Assembly (NCBI GenBank): GCA_020002185.1
Contig: CM034539.1
Location: 30,521,750 to 30,585,749, forward strand
Reading direction: 5' to 3'
Origin: Paraescarpia echinospica
Lineage: Eukaryota > Annelida > Polychaeta > Sabellida > Siboglinidae
DNA length: 64,000 nucleotides
How positions within the stretch are numbered: the first letter of the stretch is position 1; every line of letters begins with the position of its first letter. This document shows positions 23,405 to 35,020 of the stretch, piece after piece. Made by a program: the position numbers and the translations under genes. The notes under the pieces were generated by a model. The model did not search any database. It saw only the letters and a list, made by a program, of their open reading frames with translations, and was not told where the DNA came from.

Positions 23405-24240
23405 AGAGTTAAAGAGTAAGTGAAATCGAACTTTCAAATTTCTTTAAAACATTGTGTACATAATCTTAATGCTCTTGTCAAGGAATGTGCCAAATATGAA
23501 ATCTGTCCATTGCGAACTCATGTTCTATGCTAAACCTACTCAAACATGGTCATTTGCGTGTCCCAAAGCAACCAGCCCATCAGATGTTGCCAACATCACC
23601 AAGCGCACCCTATCCTTTAGCAAGGCGAGCAGCAGTGCAGTCTGTTGTTTCAAATTGAACATGAAATTGCAATCATGGAAATTAATATTTTTGGATAACG
23701 CTGTAAAGATAATAATCATATCTACAACTTTGTTATTGGATGTACAAAAGAATTGTGTTTATTTTTTGTGTTATTGCTGTTTGAATATCGTGAATGCTCA
23801 ATCTTGCATTAAACCCGCTGCCACATATACATTGCAGGATTGGGCATTTGCGATGTTCAAACAGCATAACTCAAAAAGGAAACAGAATTCCTGTGTACAA
23901 CCTGCAAAACATTTGTAGGTAAGATTATAATCTTTACGGTGATATAAAACAATATGAAATTACACGAATGCAATTTTAGGTACGGCCTGAAACACCAACC
24001 CGCATAGATATACGCCATGCTAAATCTAAGTGGTGTTTCCTCGGGTGACATTACCAAAGGTCGCTAGGTGTCGCAACAAACTGTGCAGAAAAGGTACAGA
24101 AAAACACAACCAAAATGAGCATTAAACAGGGCGATAGAGAGGGTTAAACAATTATTTTAATAAAAGGACATTATTTTAAAAATATATTTAATTCAGATTA
24201 GGAATAAAAAATGGTTCATTTCACTTAGTCTTTAAGAGGG
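23405..24240. mobile_element. Fold-back (long inverted repeat) element, copy I
   Basis: The ends are inverted repeats: GAGTTAAAGAGTAAGTGAAAT at left and, reverse-complemented, CCTCTTAAAGACTAAGTGAAA at right. A central palindrome near 23,735-23,900 pairs ATTGCTGTTTGAATATCGTG with CGCGATGTTCAAACAG-like sequence around CATATACATTG. A 154-codon frame lies across it but has no family features. I see it as non-autonomous. Confidence 0.65.
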
Positions 24241-24424
24241 ATTGTAGTTCTAGAGATCATGGAGCAATATTGTAACAAAATACTCTATGTGGGTAATGAT
24301 ACGTCATACGTTTAGGTACGATTTGCAAGTGAAAGCACAAGCATATCATACAGTACATACAATTACTACTCCACAGTTTCATTATAATTTAAACTGAAGT
24401 ACTTGTATAGTATTCTCTACTTAC

Positions 24425-24585
24425 CAGTATTTGTGCTCCAGCACACACGCGAGTACAAGTGGTCAATGGCCAACCCACGAGTTGTTCCAGAGTAAGATCC
24501 AATATGGAGTGACATTTTCTGGACAACTTCACTTCTATCCAGATTGAATATATAAAGCCTATGCAGAACAGCATAGAACAGCAGC
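24425..24585 (-). CDS. YWTD-like propeller I, exon 4
   Basis: 161-base exon, acceptor TTTCTGCAG, donor ACTG/GTAAGT, phase 2 to 1. It translates with LLFYAVLHRLYIFNLDRSE at the start and TRGLAIDHLYSRVCWSTNT at the end. The second part is a plain YWTD-type strand pair (GLAIDhhxxxVxWST). Joined to exon 3, CIAVDPVLR plus LLFYAV completes the previous blade across the intron. A second open frame exists, but it has no family resemblance and the wrong phase. Confidence 0.78.
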
Positions 24586-25231
24586 CTGCAGAAATAACAT
24601 GCTCAAGATAGCACCAATCTTATTGTAAATACATATCATGCTACATGTCTTGTAATGTGTAAAATGTTACAAGACACAGTACAATTTTCGTGGAAGATTG
24701 AAAAAAGAATAAACAATTGATGATCTCATGCATCAGCCTTCTTTGGTTATAAAATCAAATTTAAGACCTTTTAAAGATGTTACTTTAAAATAAGACTTAA
24801 TCCAAGTTAAGACATATTAGTAAAAAAATGGCTAAAATCAGGGCTATCATGTCAATTGTTCACACCACATTGAAACCTTCAAAGTTTACAGTCAAACTGC
24901 ACATTAATCAACATGTCTTCACACATGACATCATCAGTTGGATCGTCTACAACCTCTTGCCATTAGTACCATGCAAACTGTTGGGCGCCAAACTTTCACA
25001 GGTTCATCTGCAACCAGTCAGAAGGAAACTAACACTTTTATTTTTTTTAATTCCCCAATGGTTAAGGATTCTGACTGGAGGTTTCTACCGGAAATTAGAT
25101 GGTTTTCACAACGTGTCTACAATTGTTAGACATTCTGTAAACTGTCCACTGATCGGGTAGTAATAATAGCAAACAAGAGCAGCTTTGCAAAAAACCTTTC
25201 CAATTTATGTTTGTTAAATGGCTGGTACAAA

Positions 25232-26880
25232 TACTGTATTTGACCACATTATTGCCCATGGGCGATTAGGTCGAGATGTTCTAAAAGTGGGGGGTGGGCA
25301 ATTATGCAGACATGGGCGCTAACACAGATCCGCCCCCCCCATGCAAAAATGGCCCAAACAACATAAACTTAAAGAGGGTGTATGAGATCACAACTGGACA
25401 TCGACTAGCGCCAGCTTTCACAAAGCATTCGTACTATATGAAGGGATAATTGAAATAGGAACCATGGCCTTGACGGACGTCTGATGAAAATGGTTTAACT
25501 CTAAACAATCTTACAACATATGAATAGCTTTGCAGATATTTGTATTTACTCGAACTCACATAATCCGATTTTTGCTTAGTTAAGTCAATCTTTTTCCTTG
25601 GTCCCGTGCCTATCTATAAGGCACTAAAACATAGGCCCTGATAAGTGGAACTTCTGACAACTAGAACTATTGCCATGGAACCATGGAGGTTCGACTTATC
25701 CAGAGTACCTTCACCTTGGAGATTGTGTTCTAACTACAAGTTTCATGAATCGATTTAAGTTTGTATTGTCATAGGAAGGATTGATTCCCGCTTTGTGAAA
25801 CCATTTCCAACATCGCGGTCCATGGCCAGTTTCATGAAACGTTTGTATTGTACGAAAGGTCATACAAAGGTTCTCAATTCATTCAGTTTGTTCGTAAGGA
25901 GTTTGTAATGCTCACTATGCGTTGTAATATATTCTGAGTTAATGTCGTCTTCGTTAAACTTCCACATTTCAAGTTCCTTCGGCGGGTTTGACCTTTGTTC
26001 GCAAGCTTTGAGAAACCAGGTCAGGCTCTGGCTGCACCGCCAAGCGAATATGAATAAATATTTTACTTTCACCCTTCCTCATGGCTACGGACTGTCACAT
26101 GATCATTCATCTCCGTTGCTAGAGGTTTACGTTATTATGACATAACGCCAACATCGAGAAACTTTTCTTATATTTCTTGTCTAAATCAAACCGTCTTTGC
26201 GTCACCGTTTGAGCACTAAATCAACCAGGTGTTATAGACGTAGTTTGTGCAAAGTATGGATACCGCCTTCGCTGGTTACCAGCCCGGACGTGCAGCACCA
26301 CCATCGATTAATTTTTTCTAATGTTGTTTTTTAATGTTTACATTCGGAGGAATGATTATTATTACATGGTGTATTACGTGAATGTAGTTACTTCATATAA
26401 AAAGACAAACAATACAGTGGTGAGTTTGAGAGCTATTCAATCAGAATCAATGCCTGCTGGCTGAAGCGCCAACCACCGACAGATGACGTTAAGTCTGAAG
26501 AATATTCAACAACTTTCTGGACAATAAATGGCCTACCTGCATGCTTTATTACATGATATATACGTCATTATAATAAAGTAGAAAAACTGAACAAAGTTAT
26601 TCAAAATGCAATGCCTTTCTGAAACGCTAATCAGTGCTGAATCAGCAACAAAAACATAAGAGCAGACCATATTAAGTAAGAAGAACATTTAACAACTTTC
26701 TGCCCATTTTCTTGTATTTCTGCATGTTTATTGTCTACATTTTAACAACTGTATTTATGTATGTGGCCGAGATGGGGGATGGGCGGTAATGCGAGTAGGT
26801 GGGCGGTTAACCCACATTTTTTGGAAATAGGGAGTGGGCGATAATCCGGGTATAGGCAGTAATGCGGTCAAATACGGTAC
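25232..26880. mobile_element. TIR DNA element, copy I (1.65 kb)
   Basis: The left end TACTGTATTTGACCACATTA matches the reverse complement of the right end, TACCGTATTTGACCGCATTA, for about 27 bases. Subterminal GGGCGAT/GGGCGGTAAT strings repeat on both sides. The interior has no recognisable transposase; a 70-codon minus frame at 25,860 is the longest and is unassigned. Confidence 0.65.
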
Positions 26881-26979
26881 TTTCAGTATTTTCTGTGTCT
26901 GTACGCAGATAGTCCCAAAAAATTAGTATTTCACTAGGATAACTATAATACCTCGTGGGTGAATAGTTTAACCATACAC

Positions 26980-27190
26980 TTTCGTGGGTGAACAGTCCAA
27001 CACATACATTCTGGCTGGTGAACAATCCAACACATACACTCTGGTAGGTGAACAGTCCAACACATACACTCTGGTGGGTGAACTGTCTAACACATACACT
27101 CTGGTGGGTGAACAATTTAACACATACACTCTGGTGGGTGAACAGTCCAACACATACACTCTGGTTGGTGTACAGTATAACACATGTATT
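26980..27190. repeat. 30-bp minisatellite, ~6-7 copies
   Basis: Unit AACAGTCCAACACATACACT plus CTGGTGGGTG. Three variants (AACAGTCC, AACTGTCT, AACAATTT) alternate. The unit is a multiple of 3, so repeat-coded frames run in several registers on both strands. Confidence 0.92.
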
Positions 27191-27348
27191 CTTATAAAGT
27201 ACACCTTTTACCCATTTAGATGGAGGAACGGGATATGAGAATTGGTACACTCGAAACAAATAGGTAAATGTTGACAAGAGCGAACAATACCTAACAAATT
27301 AGTCTTTGAACACAGAAGATATGATGGATTCAAGAAATCTTTCATTAC

Positions 27349-27514
27349 CTCAGCACTGGATCAACAGCAATGCAACGTATTGAAGAAGAATAATAATTTT
27401 GAGTGATATTTGTGTAGATGCTGCCAGTCATTGGGGTTCTGTACACTGTTCTGTTTTGACAGAAGTACACATCACCAGCTCGAGTGTCAACAGCCAGTGA
27501 GTAAACTGCGGACA
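27349..27514 (-). CDS. YWTD-like propeller I, exon 3
   Basis: 166-base exon, acceptor TTCTTGTAG, donor TGAG/GTAATG, phase 1 to 2. It contains YSLAVDTRAGDVYFCQ, then VYRTPMTGSIYTNIT, then IRCIAVDPVLR: one full blade and the start of the next. The LAVDxxxGxVYFxQ and IAVDPxLR strings are good class B repeat matches, although Trp-Thr-Asp of YWTD is replaced. Confidence 0.78.
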
Positions 27515-27602
27515 CTACAAGAAAAATGCATGTCATTTTTGTATATTCACAAATAAATTCTGAATAAATCTAATTTTTTCACCTGTTGGACGTTCGGCCC
27601 AA

Positions 27603-27892
27603 AGAACTAAAAAGTCTGCAAGGAATCACTCATATAATTGATAGATAATAATAGAAATGCCTGGAATATTGTTTACCCCAAAGCATTGCAGGTAATTTAT
27701 AAACAGAATGTTGGAAACAACACCTGTAACATCCCCGGTGCAGCAATAGAACTAAAAAGTCTGCAAGGAATCACTCATATAATTGATAGATAATAATAGA
27801 AATGCCTGGAATATTGTTTACCCCAAAGCATTGCAGGTAATTTATAAACAGAATGTTGGAAACAACACCTGTAACATCCCCGGTGCAGCAAT
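27603..27892. repeat. 145-bp direct tandem duplication
   Basis: The segment starting AGAACTAAAAAGTCTGCAAG occurs at 27,603 and again at 27,748. Copy II has it once (43,660). The start is the 3' end of a LINE-like element. Confidence 0.88.
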
Positions 27893-28142
27893 ACACTTCC
27901 TGCATCTTAAATGAGAAGATTCACTGAGAAGGAAACAGCTTTGTATTAAGTCACATTCACACACAATGTCAGAGTTCTCTGAAAAGAAACTATAACATTG
28001 TGCACAGCTAAAATGAAGTAGCATGTAGAAAATTCAGGCAATATATTTCCCATTTAATCCTCTACCCTCTGCTAAATTTATATACCGGGTATCATCAGTA
28101 TTCCGCCCCTATCAAACCAATGCACTATATGCTTGAACTTAC

Positions 28143-28262
28143 AGGTTTTGTTAATTAGGATTACTTGATTGGTGCCATTAACTGCAATGCGACAGAGATG
28201 ACGTGAAGCCATGTAGTAGATGTAATCGCGAACATCATCAACAGCAATGACAGCAGTGTTAC
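28143..28262 (-). CDS. YWTD-like propeller I, exon 2
   Basis: 120-base exon, acceptor GTTACAG, donor ACCT/GTAAGT, phase 1-1. It reads AVIAVDDVRDYIYYMAS and LCRIAVNGTNQVILINKT. This is one blade: AVDxxxDYIYYM in the YWTD position, then CRIxVNGTNQVxL like the IxRxxLDGTxxxxL strand. The Asn-Gly-Thr is a possible glycosylation site. Confidence 0.78.
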
Positions 28263-28439
28263 CTGTAACATGTAACACGTGCATTAGTTCAAAAAGATCC
28301 TACTTGTAAAACCAGTCAGGCACTATTTTTCAAGAAGTTCACATTACACATTAAATGTATATAAACTATTGTTTGTGTTATGAAAATATATGGTTAGTAT
28401 TTGATAAAAAAATTAATCTATTTTGTATCCATTCCTGCT

Positions 28440-28790
28440 GTCAAAATTTTTTTTTTAAACATTTATTCACACTGTTAGCAGCCACACAATCAGCTGATAA
28501 TCTGCCCCATTCATTTACAGTTCTCTGTGAGATTGAATACTTTCTGATATATAATCTACACTGTTCCATCATTAATGACACTTCATGTCTCCTAGTCCTT
28601 CTATCTCTCTTAACTGAAAACAAATATTTCTATCCAACATCTTAGAAACTTTTATCTGATCTCTGCTTAGATTGGAATAGGCCAACTTAATAACAATAAA
28701 TTAATTGAAGCCTCAATGCAGCACTGGTCTGATTCTTTCATATCAGCTCTGACTGCTATTTTTAAGTGAATGGGAATAAGAGCTGTTGTC
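28440..28790 (-). mobile_element. Old 3' fragment of the CR1/L2-like LINE
   Basis: The minus frame contains RRTRRHEVSLMMEQCRLYIR and SQRTVNEWGRLSADCV, the C-terminal end of the same LINE family as the elements at 32,950 and 58,486. It is more diverged than they are. It lies between propeller exons 2 and 1. Confidence 0.75.
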
Positions 28791-28907
28791 CATCTACAAT
28801 TTTACTTGGCAATGGAAGACTTCATTTTCTACCACACCTTCCTCGCTGAGCTCTTTTGGGGTTGATTACTGTCAAACCCAACTCTCCAACTTATTAATAC
28901 GACTTAC

Positions 28908-29033
28908 CTTTGGTCAGTTTTTGTGCTGTACCATATATTGGAGGTACCACCGAGTTGTTCACAGCTATCTTGTAGATGCCGTTAGATGTGGCAGTCAGCA
29001 GAGTGTAGAGGGGAGGGCCCCTTTCGGTTTTAA
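28908..29033 (-). CDS. YWTD-like propeller I, exon 1
   Basis: 126-base exon, acceptor CTTTTCAG, donor AAAG/GTAAGT, phase 1-1. It reads PPLYTLLTATSNGIYKIAVN and ends YGTAQKLTK. The LLxATSNGIYKI string resembles the opening strand of YWTD propellers (LLFSNRxxIRRI type). It joins in frame to the CCP exon at 29,883-30,062 upstream and exon 2 downstream. Exons 1 to 6 together give about 260 residues, a normal propeller length. Confidence 0.75.
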
Positions 29034-29664
29034 CTGAAAAGACAACACATAGCCGAGTAGTCATGGCATTTCACTCTCCAGAAATCTTGCATGAATTTCA
29101 TTTACATTCAGATATGTGGAAATTCAACACAGACCCTAACATAATAATAAATGTTTCCTGAGTTTAAACTATTCTAACCATTCGCTAGCAAACAATCTGC
29201 TGTCAAACATGCCTCAGTTTTATCATGACAGAGCAGTTTTTTACCCGAATTACCTGAACTACGTGAATAACATGTGCATGGTATGTAGAAACAGATCAGA
29301 GAATAAATCCATTCACGGGTTTCTGAACAGTCAATGGGCTATTATCACACTGGCATCTACTTTGCATGCGTAAACTGTTGGATTTAAGAGGTAGTCAGCT
29401 GGTCGCATCAATTTGCAAGTCCAACAGCAAGAATACAGAGCGTTATTAAGGGTGAATGGAATAAATCACTACTGTCGGATGGAACAAATATAAATACTCA
29501 TTGACTCACTCTACTGTGGATATCTGAACCAAACAACATGGCAGGTAATGTCTTTGGCAACCATGTCACACAGCCATTTTGGATCATTCAAAATTGTATT
29601 GGTGGTGGTGGACCTGGTGGTTATCCAATACAAAACGTACACGTTTTGAATTATCTGAACTTAC

Positions 29665-29839
29665 AAATCCACCTGTAAGCTGTCAACATTTCTCAGTATA
29701 GGAGAAACAGGTAGTGGGCTAGCAACTACTAAGGTGAGATTGTACGTGCTGGCATCAGTGCCAGCAGATTGGAGTGAAGTTGTAAGTTGAACTTTAACAG
29801 TTATTACTTTGTCATCCTGTAAGAGACAACGTGCGGTTA
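29665..29839 (-). CDS. Possible extra exon: unassigned beta-rich segment
   Basis: An open stretch reads DDKVITVKVQLTTSLQSAGT then ASTYNLTLVVASPLPVS and NVDSLQVDL, ending at a good donor (GGATTT/GTAAGT) just before an in-frame stop. The composition suggests a beta-sandwich repeat, but I cannot name a family. From acceptor GATACAG it continues the phase-1 frame of the CCP exon at 29,883. However, its phase-2 end does not fit propeller exon 1. It may be an alternative or terminal exon, or a relic. Confidence 0.35.
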
Positions 29840-29882
29840 CTGTATCAGGTCATCAGTACATTCAGCCACCAATTCAGCTCAC

Positions 29883-30062
29883 CTTTACATTTCTCCTTGA
29901 GAGGTGTCCAACCTTGTACTGTGCATGTACTAATGGCCCAGCCCACTTCACTGGGGAAGTGGAACTGATCAATGCAGGTGTAATTGGCAATATCACCAAG
30001 ATCTGTTCCACTGATGTTAACGTTGGCATACTCTGTTGAATTAGGTGAGTCGCAGGAGATTC
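29883..30062 (-). CDS. CCP/sushi exon, type D (between propellers II and I)
   Basis: 180-base sushi exon, acceptor GCTTTAG, donor AAAG/GTGAGC, phase 1-1. Cysteines lie in ISCDSPNSTEY, NYTCIDQFHF, ISTCTVQGW and EKCKG. DLGDIANYTC links it to the type-C exon. It follows the last exon of propeller II (32,012-32,100) and precedes propeller I. Confidence 0.87.
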
Positions 30063-30249
30063 CTAAAGCAAGCAACACAATTAATTTCACACAGATATAC
30101 CAGTAAATATACAGTCAATGTCACACAAAAGCACTAATACACATACCAACGCTGTTACACGAGTACCAGTAAATACATACAATCACTATCATGTATTGTT
30201 TGTTGAAAACTTTTAAAACCAGAAATCAGCAAAAAACACTTTTTCTGAT

Positions 30250-30575
30250 ATAACTGAACTAGAAACATGGATGACCAATAAGACTGAGAGCTGACTGTGA
30301 GGTTTTGAGTGAAGGTGCCCCAGAAGGAAGGCTGACGTGTCTTGTTACATGTCCAAGACATGTCAGCATCCCGAAACCAATTCTTCAAGGCAGCATGGAG
30401 GGCAAACACCACCAGAGACAGAGAGAAAATGTTGTATCGACAATGTCAAGGAATGGACGGCCCTCTCTGTGTCAAAGCTCCTCACCATAGCCAGTGACAC
30501 ACAAAACTGGCAAAATATTGCAGTTGCAGTGTCACTTATGTCCCTCCATCAACCAAGTCAGTTAAGGGACTAAGT
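30250..30575 (+). mobile_element. C-terminal remnant of another LINE
   Basis: The plus frame DNVKEWTALSVSKLLTIA, NWQNIAVAVSLMS and a final Gln-Leu-Arg-Asp stop resemble the C-terminus of invertebrate non-LTR polyproteins (DxIKDWTGLSxxxLL...RxxWRxxxxxxxxxSPQRPS). A frameshift near 30,400 separates it from the preceding PKPILQGSMEG. Only the tail survives. Confidence 0.6.
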
Positions 30576-31398
30576 AAGTAAGCCTCAGAAGAAACCGCAG
30601 AATATATGTTGGGACCAGCAAGTGGTCAACAAGGAATTCTCTGAATGCATCCACATCGTAAAAACAAAGAAAGTCACCAACATGAACATTAAAATAGTCA
30701 CTTTGAAATGGAGACCACCCGGAAAAGGGAGAAAAATATAAGGCAGATCACTGGGCACCCGGAGAAGAAACTTGCAGGAAGAAATTAAGTTGACCGTGGA
30801 ACAATTGGAATGAACTGAGCTGGCTCTGCCAAGACAGTTAGCCTTACTGGATGAAGCAGATTTGATGGAGCCTTACACTTCAGCAAGAGCAGTATCGGTG
30901 GGGTCACTTTGCCACCAGGTCACCCAGAATCAATTGTTAGCTCAGAATAATTTTCAAGGATGCATGCCCCTCTGTCACACTAGAAATGTTCATTGTTGTG
31001 GTACTACAAAAGCAAACGAGCCGACATTCAACTATCATGTACTATTCATTTAACTAATTAGTACTCCAAATTTGGCTAAGATATGTTCAGAATTAACAGA
31101 GATATGGCATATGGCTGTTTTCGGGTAGTGGCTACTATTGCATACTTTACTGATTTAGCTCAACTAGAAACATGAATGACCAACAAGAAGACTAAGTGAG
31201 AGGCGACTGAAGTTTTGAGGGCAGGTGCCACAGACGAAACCTCAGAGTAAGTTGGGACAAGCAAGTGACCAATAAGGAATTCTCTCAACGCAACAACAAA
31301 TAAATCAATGAGTAAAACAAAGAATAACATCAAAACAAACATTTAAAATAGTCATTTTGAAATGGACACCACCTGGAAAACTGGGTGGTAGGTACATG

Positions 31399-31750
31399 GA
31401 GGGGAGGGAGGGAGGGAGGGAGGAAGGGAGGGAGGGAGGGACAGAGAATGACAGCAAGACAGAGAGCTGAGAGGAGATGAGAGAGAGGGAGAGATGAAAG
31501 AGAGAAAAAAGACAGGAGAGACAGCAGAGAGAGAGGAGATAGATGACAGTGAGGAGAGATGAGAGAGAAGAGAGACAAATAGGTGAGAGAGGGGAGAGAG
31601 AGAGGGGATAGAGGAAAGTGAGAGAGAGGAGAGAGATGAGATAGGAAGGAAAGGAAAGAGAGAGGGAGAGATGAGAGATAGGAGAGGAGAGGAAGGAGCG
31701 AGGACATAGAGAGAGGAGAGATAGAGAGCCAGGGACAGAGAGAGAGTAGT
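31399..31750. repeat. Polypurine tract, copy II
   Basis: Counterpart of 19,806-20,057, about 100 bases longer through expansion of GAGAGG units. Confidence 0.85.
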
Positions 31751-32011
31751 GTATGTAATTAGTTAAACACTTTTTAAATTTAATAAATACAAATACATTT
31801 AAATACAATACTACTAAACATAGTTACACTGATGCAGATATGCAGAGTAATGATTTATTGTAATTAATCAGTATGCAAATCCACACAACTTCTTGAGGCT
31901 GCTACCGCTAAGGAAGATTGCTGATAACAGTCAAAATGTGACGGAAAATAAGGTAAACTGACTGTAAATCTGTAAATAAGTAAAATATTACTCATTGTAG
32001 AAAACACTCAC

Positions 32012-32100
32012 CTGACATCACAGTTATATCCTTTACATCAACTGCCTGATTCATTACAATGCCTATATTGTGTGTTCCATCTCGCTGAACACAATAAACA
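32012..32100 (-). CDS. YWTD-like propeller II, exon 6 (last)
   Basis: Paralogue of 20,444-20,532 with the same borders and length, phase 2 to 1. It reads VYCVQRDGTHNIGIVMNQAV and then DVKDITVMS. Compared with copy I it has Gly for Ser, Val for Ala and Asn for Ser. These replacements are spread out and the frame is kept, consistent with a working exon. Confidence 0.75.
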
Positions 32101-32496
32101 CTGAAAAAGAATGCATGCCATAAATTTATTTGCCATTTCAGAGTTTATACAACTTGCACGTTTCTTGTCTGGTAGTTGCGTACTGTCAAACTTTAATCTC
32201 ATGTTTCATTTATAGTTGATCTCATGTTCTCAATTCAGTATGTAATAACATATGGGATGTTATTTCAGGTGTTCTAAATTTGGCCTGTATTAATAAAATG
32301 GTAAACTATATGATACGAAGCCCCTGTACACCAATCCCCCGCCCTCTCACATACTTTCTAACCCTCTTGCTTTCGATGTCATTAAATTGATTTCGGCAAT
32401 ATACATTTATGTGTGCCTTGCCGAGTTACAACAGCATTCCATAGGGAGAAAAAGCAGCCCCGAATCCTTCCCTAGATGCGTTCTATCCCACTATGT

Positions 32497-32949
32497 GCAG
32501 GATATATAGTGGCACCACATGGTGCACTAGGAACACCATAGTAGCTGTGTGCAACATCAGGATATATAGTGGCACCACATGGTGCACTAGGAACACCGTA
32601 GTAGCTGTGTGCAACATCAGGATATATAGTGGCACCACATAGTGCACTAGGAACACCGTAGTAGCTGTGTGCAACATCAGGATATATAGTGGCACCACAT
32701 GGTGCACTAGGAACACCGTAGTAGCTGTGTGCAACATCAGGATATATAGTGGCACCACATGGTGCACTAGGAACACCGTAGTAGCTGTGTGCAACATCAG
32801 GATATATAGTGGCACCACATGGTGCACTAGGAACACTGTAGTAGCTGTGTGCAACATCAGGATATATAGTGGCACCACATAGTGCACTAGGAACACCGTA
32901 GTAGCTGTGTGCAACATCAGGATATATAGTGGCACCACATAGTGCACTA
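32497..32949. repeat. 60-bp minisatellite, copy II left part
   Basis: About 7.5 units of the same 60-base repeat, interrupted at 32,949 by a LINE; the array resumes at 35,021. Confidence 0.93.
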
Positions 32950-35020
32950 GATTTAACAAGATTTAACAAGATTGCCATCCAGAAAATGACTCTGGATGGC
33001 AGGTGGACAAGGAAGCCTTTTGGCTTATCGAGAGTCCAATACTTTTTTATCTACATGTATCCCGCCTTTTTAAGGTGTGTGTCGATTTTATTTTTAAACA
33101 TATTCACGCTACTAGCACCAACACAATCAGGAGATAATCTGTTCCATTCATTTACAGTCCTTTGTGAGAATGAGAACTTTCTTATATCTAATCTACACTG
33201 CTCCTTTACTAATGTAGCTTCATGTCCTCTGGTCCTTCTATTTTTCTTAACTGAGAAAAAAATGTTTCAATCAATATTTTCATAACCATTCAATATTTTA
33301 AACACTTCTATGTGATCTCCTCTCAATCTCCTGGTCTCTAATGTTGTTAAACCACATTCTTTTAGGCGTATTTCGTAACTAAGATCCCTCAGATTTGGTA
33401 TCATTTTAGTGGCTCTCCTCTGTACTCTTTCTAGCATATCTATGTCCTTCTTGCGATATGGCCTCCATGCTTGTATACAATATTCTAAATGAGGCCTCAC
33501 TATTGTTTTGTACAGCGGTACTATTAATTCTTTTTTCTTATACGCTATATTTCGCCTAATTAATCCAAGGATTTGATTTCCCTTTGACGCTGCAATTCAG
33601 CACTGCTCTGAAACCTTCATATCAGCACTAATGGTTAACCCCAAGTCCTTTTCTTTTACAGTAGTACTTAGAACAGTACCCCCCATTTTATATTTTACCT
33701 CTTCATTTCCATGACCTGTGTGGAGGCATTTACATTTCCCAAAATTGAACAGCATTTGCCACTTTTCAGACCATTTGATCAACCTATCAAGATCATCTTG
33801 TAAATGCTGTCTGTCTCCATCACTTTTAATCCTTCTAAACACTTTTGTATCATCCATAAATTTTAACACCTTGCTTGTTATATCATCGTCCAAATCGTTG
33901 ATATATATTAAGAATAATATAGGTCCTAGTACTGATCCCTGTGGTACCCCACTCAATACCGATTTCCAGTTTGAAGCCTCCCCATCAACTACTACACATT
34001 GTCTTCTGTCATTCAGCCATTTTTCTATCCAGTTTATTATACCATTTCCTATGCCATGGGCCTTTAGCTTAAGGAGTAATCTTTGATGTGGTACTTTGTC
34101 GAAAGCTTTTTTAAAATCTAAATAGATGATATCTACTGGTGATCCCTCATCTACCCACCTAGTGATGTCTTCAAAAAAACATAACATATTTGTTAAGCAT
34201 GACCTCGCCCTTAAAAATCCATGTTGAGATGGGTTTATCAAGTTATGTTTAACAAGAAAATCCACCATGTGATCTTTAATTAGTCTTTCTAATAATTTGT
34301 AAATCACTGATGTTAAACTCACTGGTCTATAGTTCTCTGACTTGTTTCTCGAACCTTTTTTAAATAACGGTATAATGTTTGCCTCTTTCCATTCTAAAGG
34401 AACCACTCCCTCTTCTATTGACAAATTGAAAACTTTGCAAGCGGTACGCTAATTTGTTCTACAATTTCCAATAGTAGTTTGGGCGGAATCCCGTCCACTC
34501 CAGGTGATTTATTATCCTTCATAGCCCTTATTTTCTTGGCTACCATTTCCGGGGTTACAATTAATTGTCCTAAATAGTCTGAATCTGCCCCCTTGAACTT
34601 AGCCTCTGGTACTGGCAGTGAACTAATATCTTCCCTGGTAAACACTGAACTAAAATACTCATTCAGGTCTTCTGCCATTAAGAATCCCTCTGATATTGTA
34701 TTTCCAGCACTATCTTCTAGAGGACCGACCTTATCCTGAACTTTCTGTTTGCTTCGAATATACGCATAAAAACTCTTACTGTCATGTTTTATATTACTAG
34801 CTAATTTTTTTTCATAGCTTCTCTTTGAATTTCTAATTTCAGCTGTAGCTTGATTAAGTGCTTCTTTATAAATGTTGTAGTCTTCATCATTTCCAGTACA
34901 TCTATATGACTTCCACATCATTTGTTTATACTTAATTTTTCTAATGGCTTCTTTCGATAAGTGTTTCTTTTTAGACCGTTTCCCTTGTTTTTTGAAAGGT
35001 ACAAATTTATCGACTATGCA
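32950..35020 (-). mobile_element. 5'-truncated CR1/L2-like LINE (reverse transcriptase)
   Basis: Minus-strand non-LTR element with a GATTTAACAA direct repeat at its 3' tail. The broken reading frame shows, in order, the pre-RT region (34,415-34,921), the RT core (33,597-34,424: FKKAFDKVPHQ, GVPQGSVLGPILFLIYINDL, then FMDDTK in place of F/YADD) and the C-terminal end (33,267-33,500: HLEYCIQAW, MLERVQRRATK). A single-base deletion near 34,420 and stops near 33,590 break it. The endonuclease half is absent. It copies RNA into DNA at nicked targets in active relatives; this copy looks dead. Confidence 0.88.

Larger units (their letters stand above)
19218..30937. repeat. Segmental tandem duplication, copy I (propeller I block)
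   Basis: Head-to-tail partner of 30,938-46,849. The left edge begins TTAGCTCAGAATAATTTTC after ...CAGTTG, and the same string follows ...CAATTG at 30,937, fixing the junction. It carries exons 1-6 of propeller I, the type-D CCP exon and all shared introns. Copy I has a 145-bp direct duplication at 27,603 and lacks about 2.7 kb present in copy II at 40,910-43,640. Confidence 0.88.

Noticed and set aside
23454..23918. 154-codon plus frame, also present at 36,524-36,988
   Set aside because: It crosses the arms of a fold-back element, so it reads one arm and part of its complement. It is preserved only because the two blocks are recent duplicates; the third copy of the element does not keep the frame.
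25860..26145. Overlapping 67-70-codon frames on both strands, repeated at 38,986
   Set aside because: They lie inside the TIR element, and neither strand shows a transposase or other family motif.
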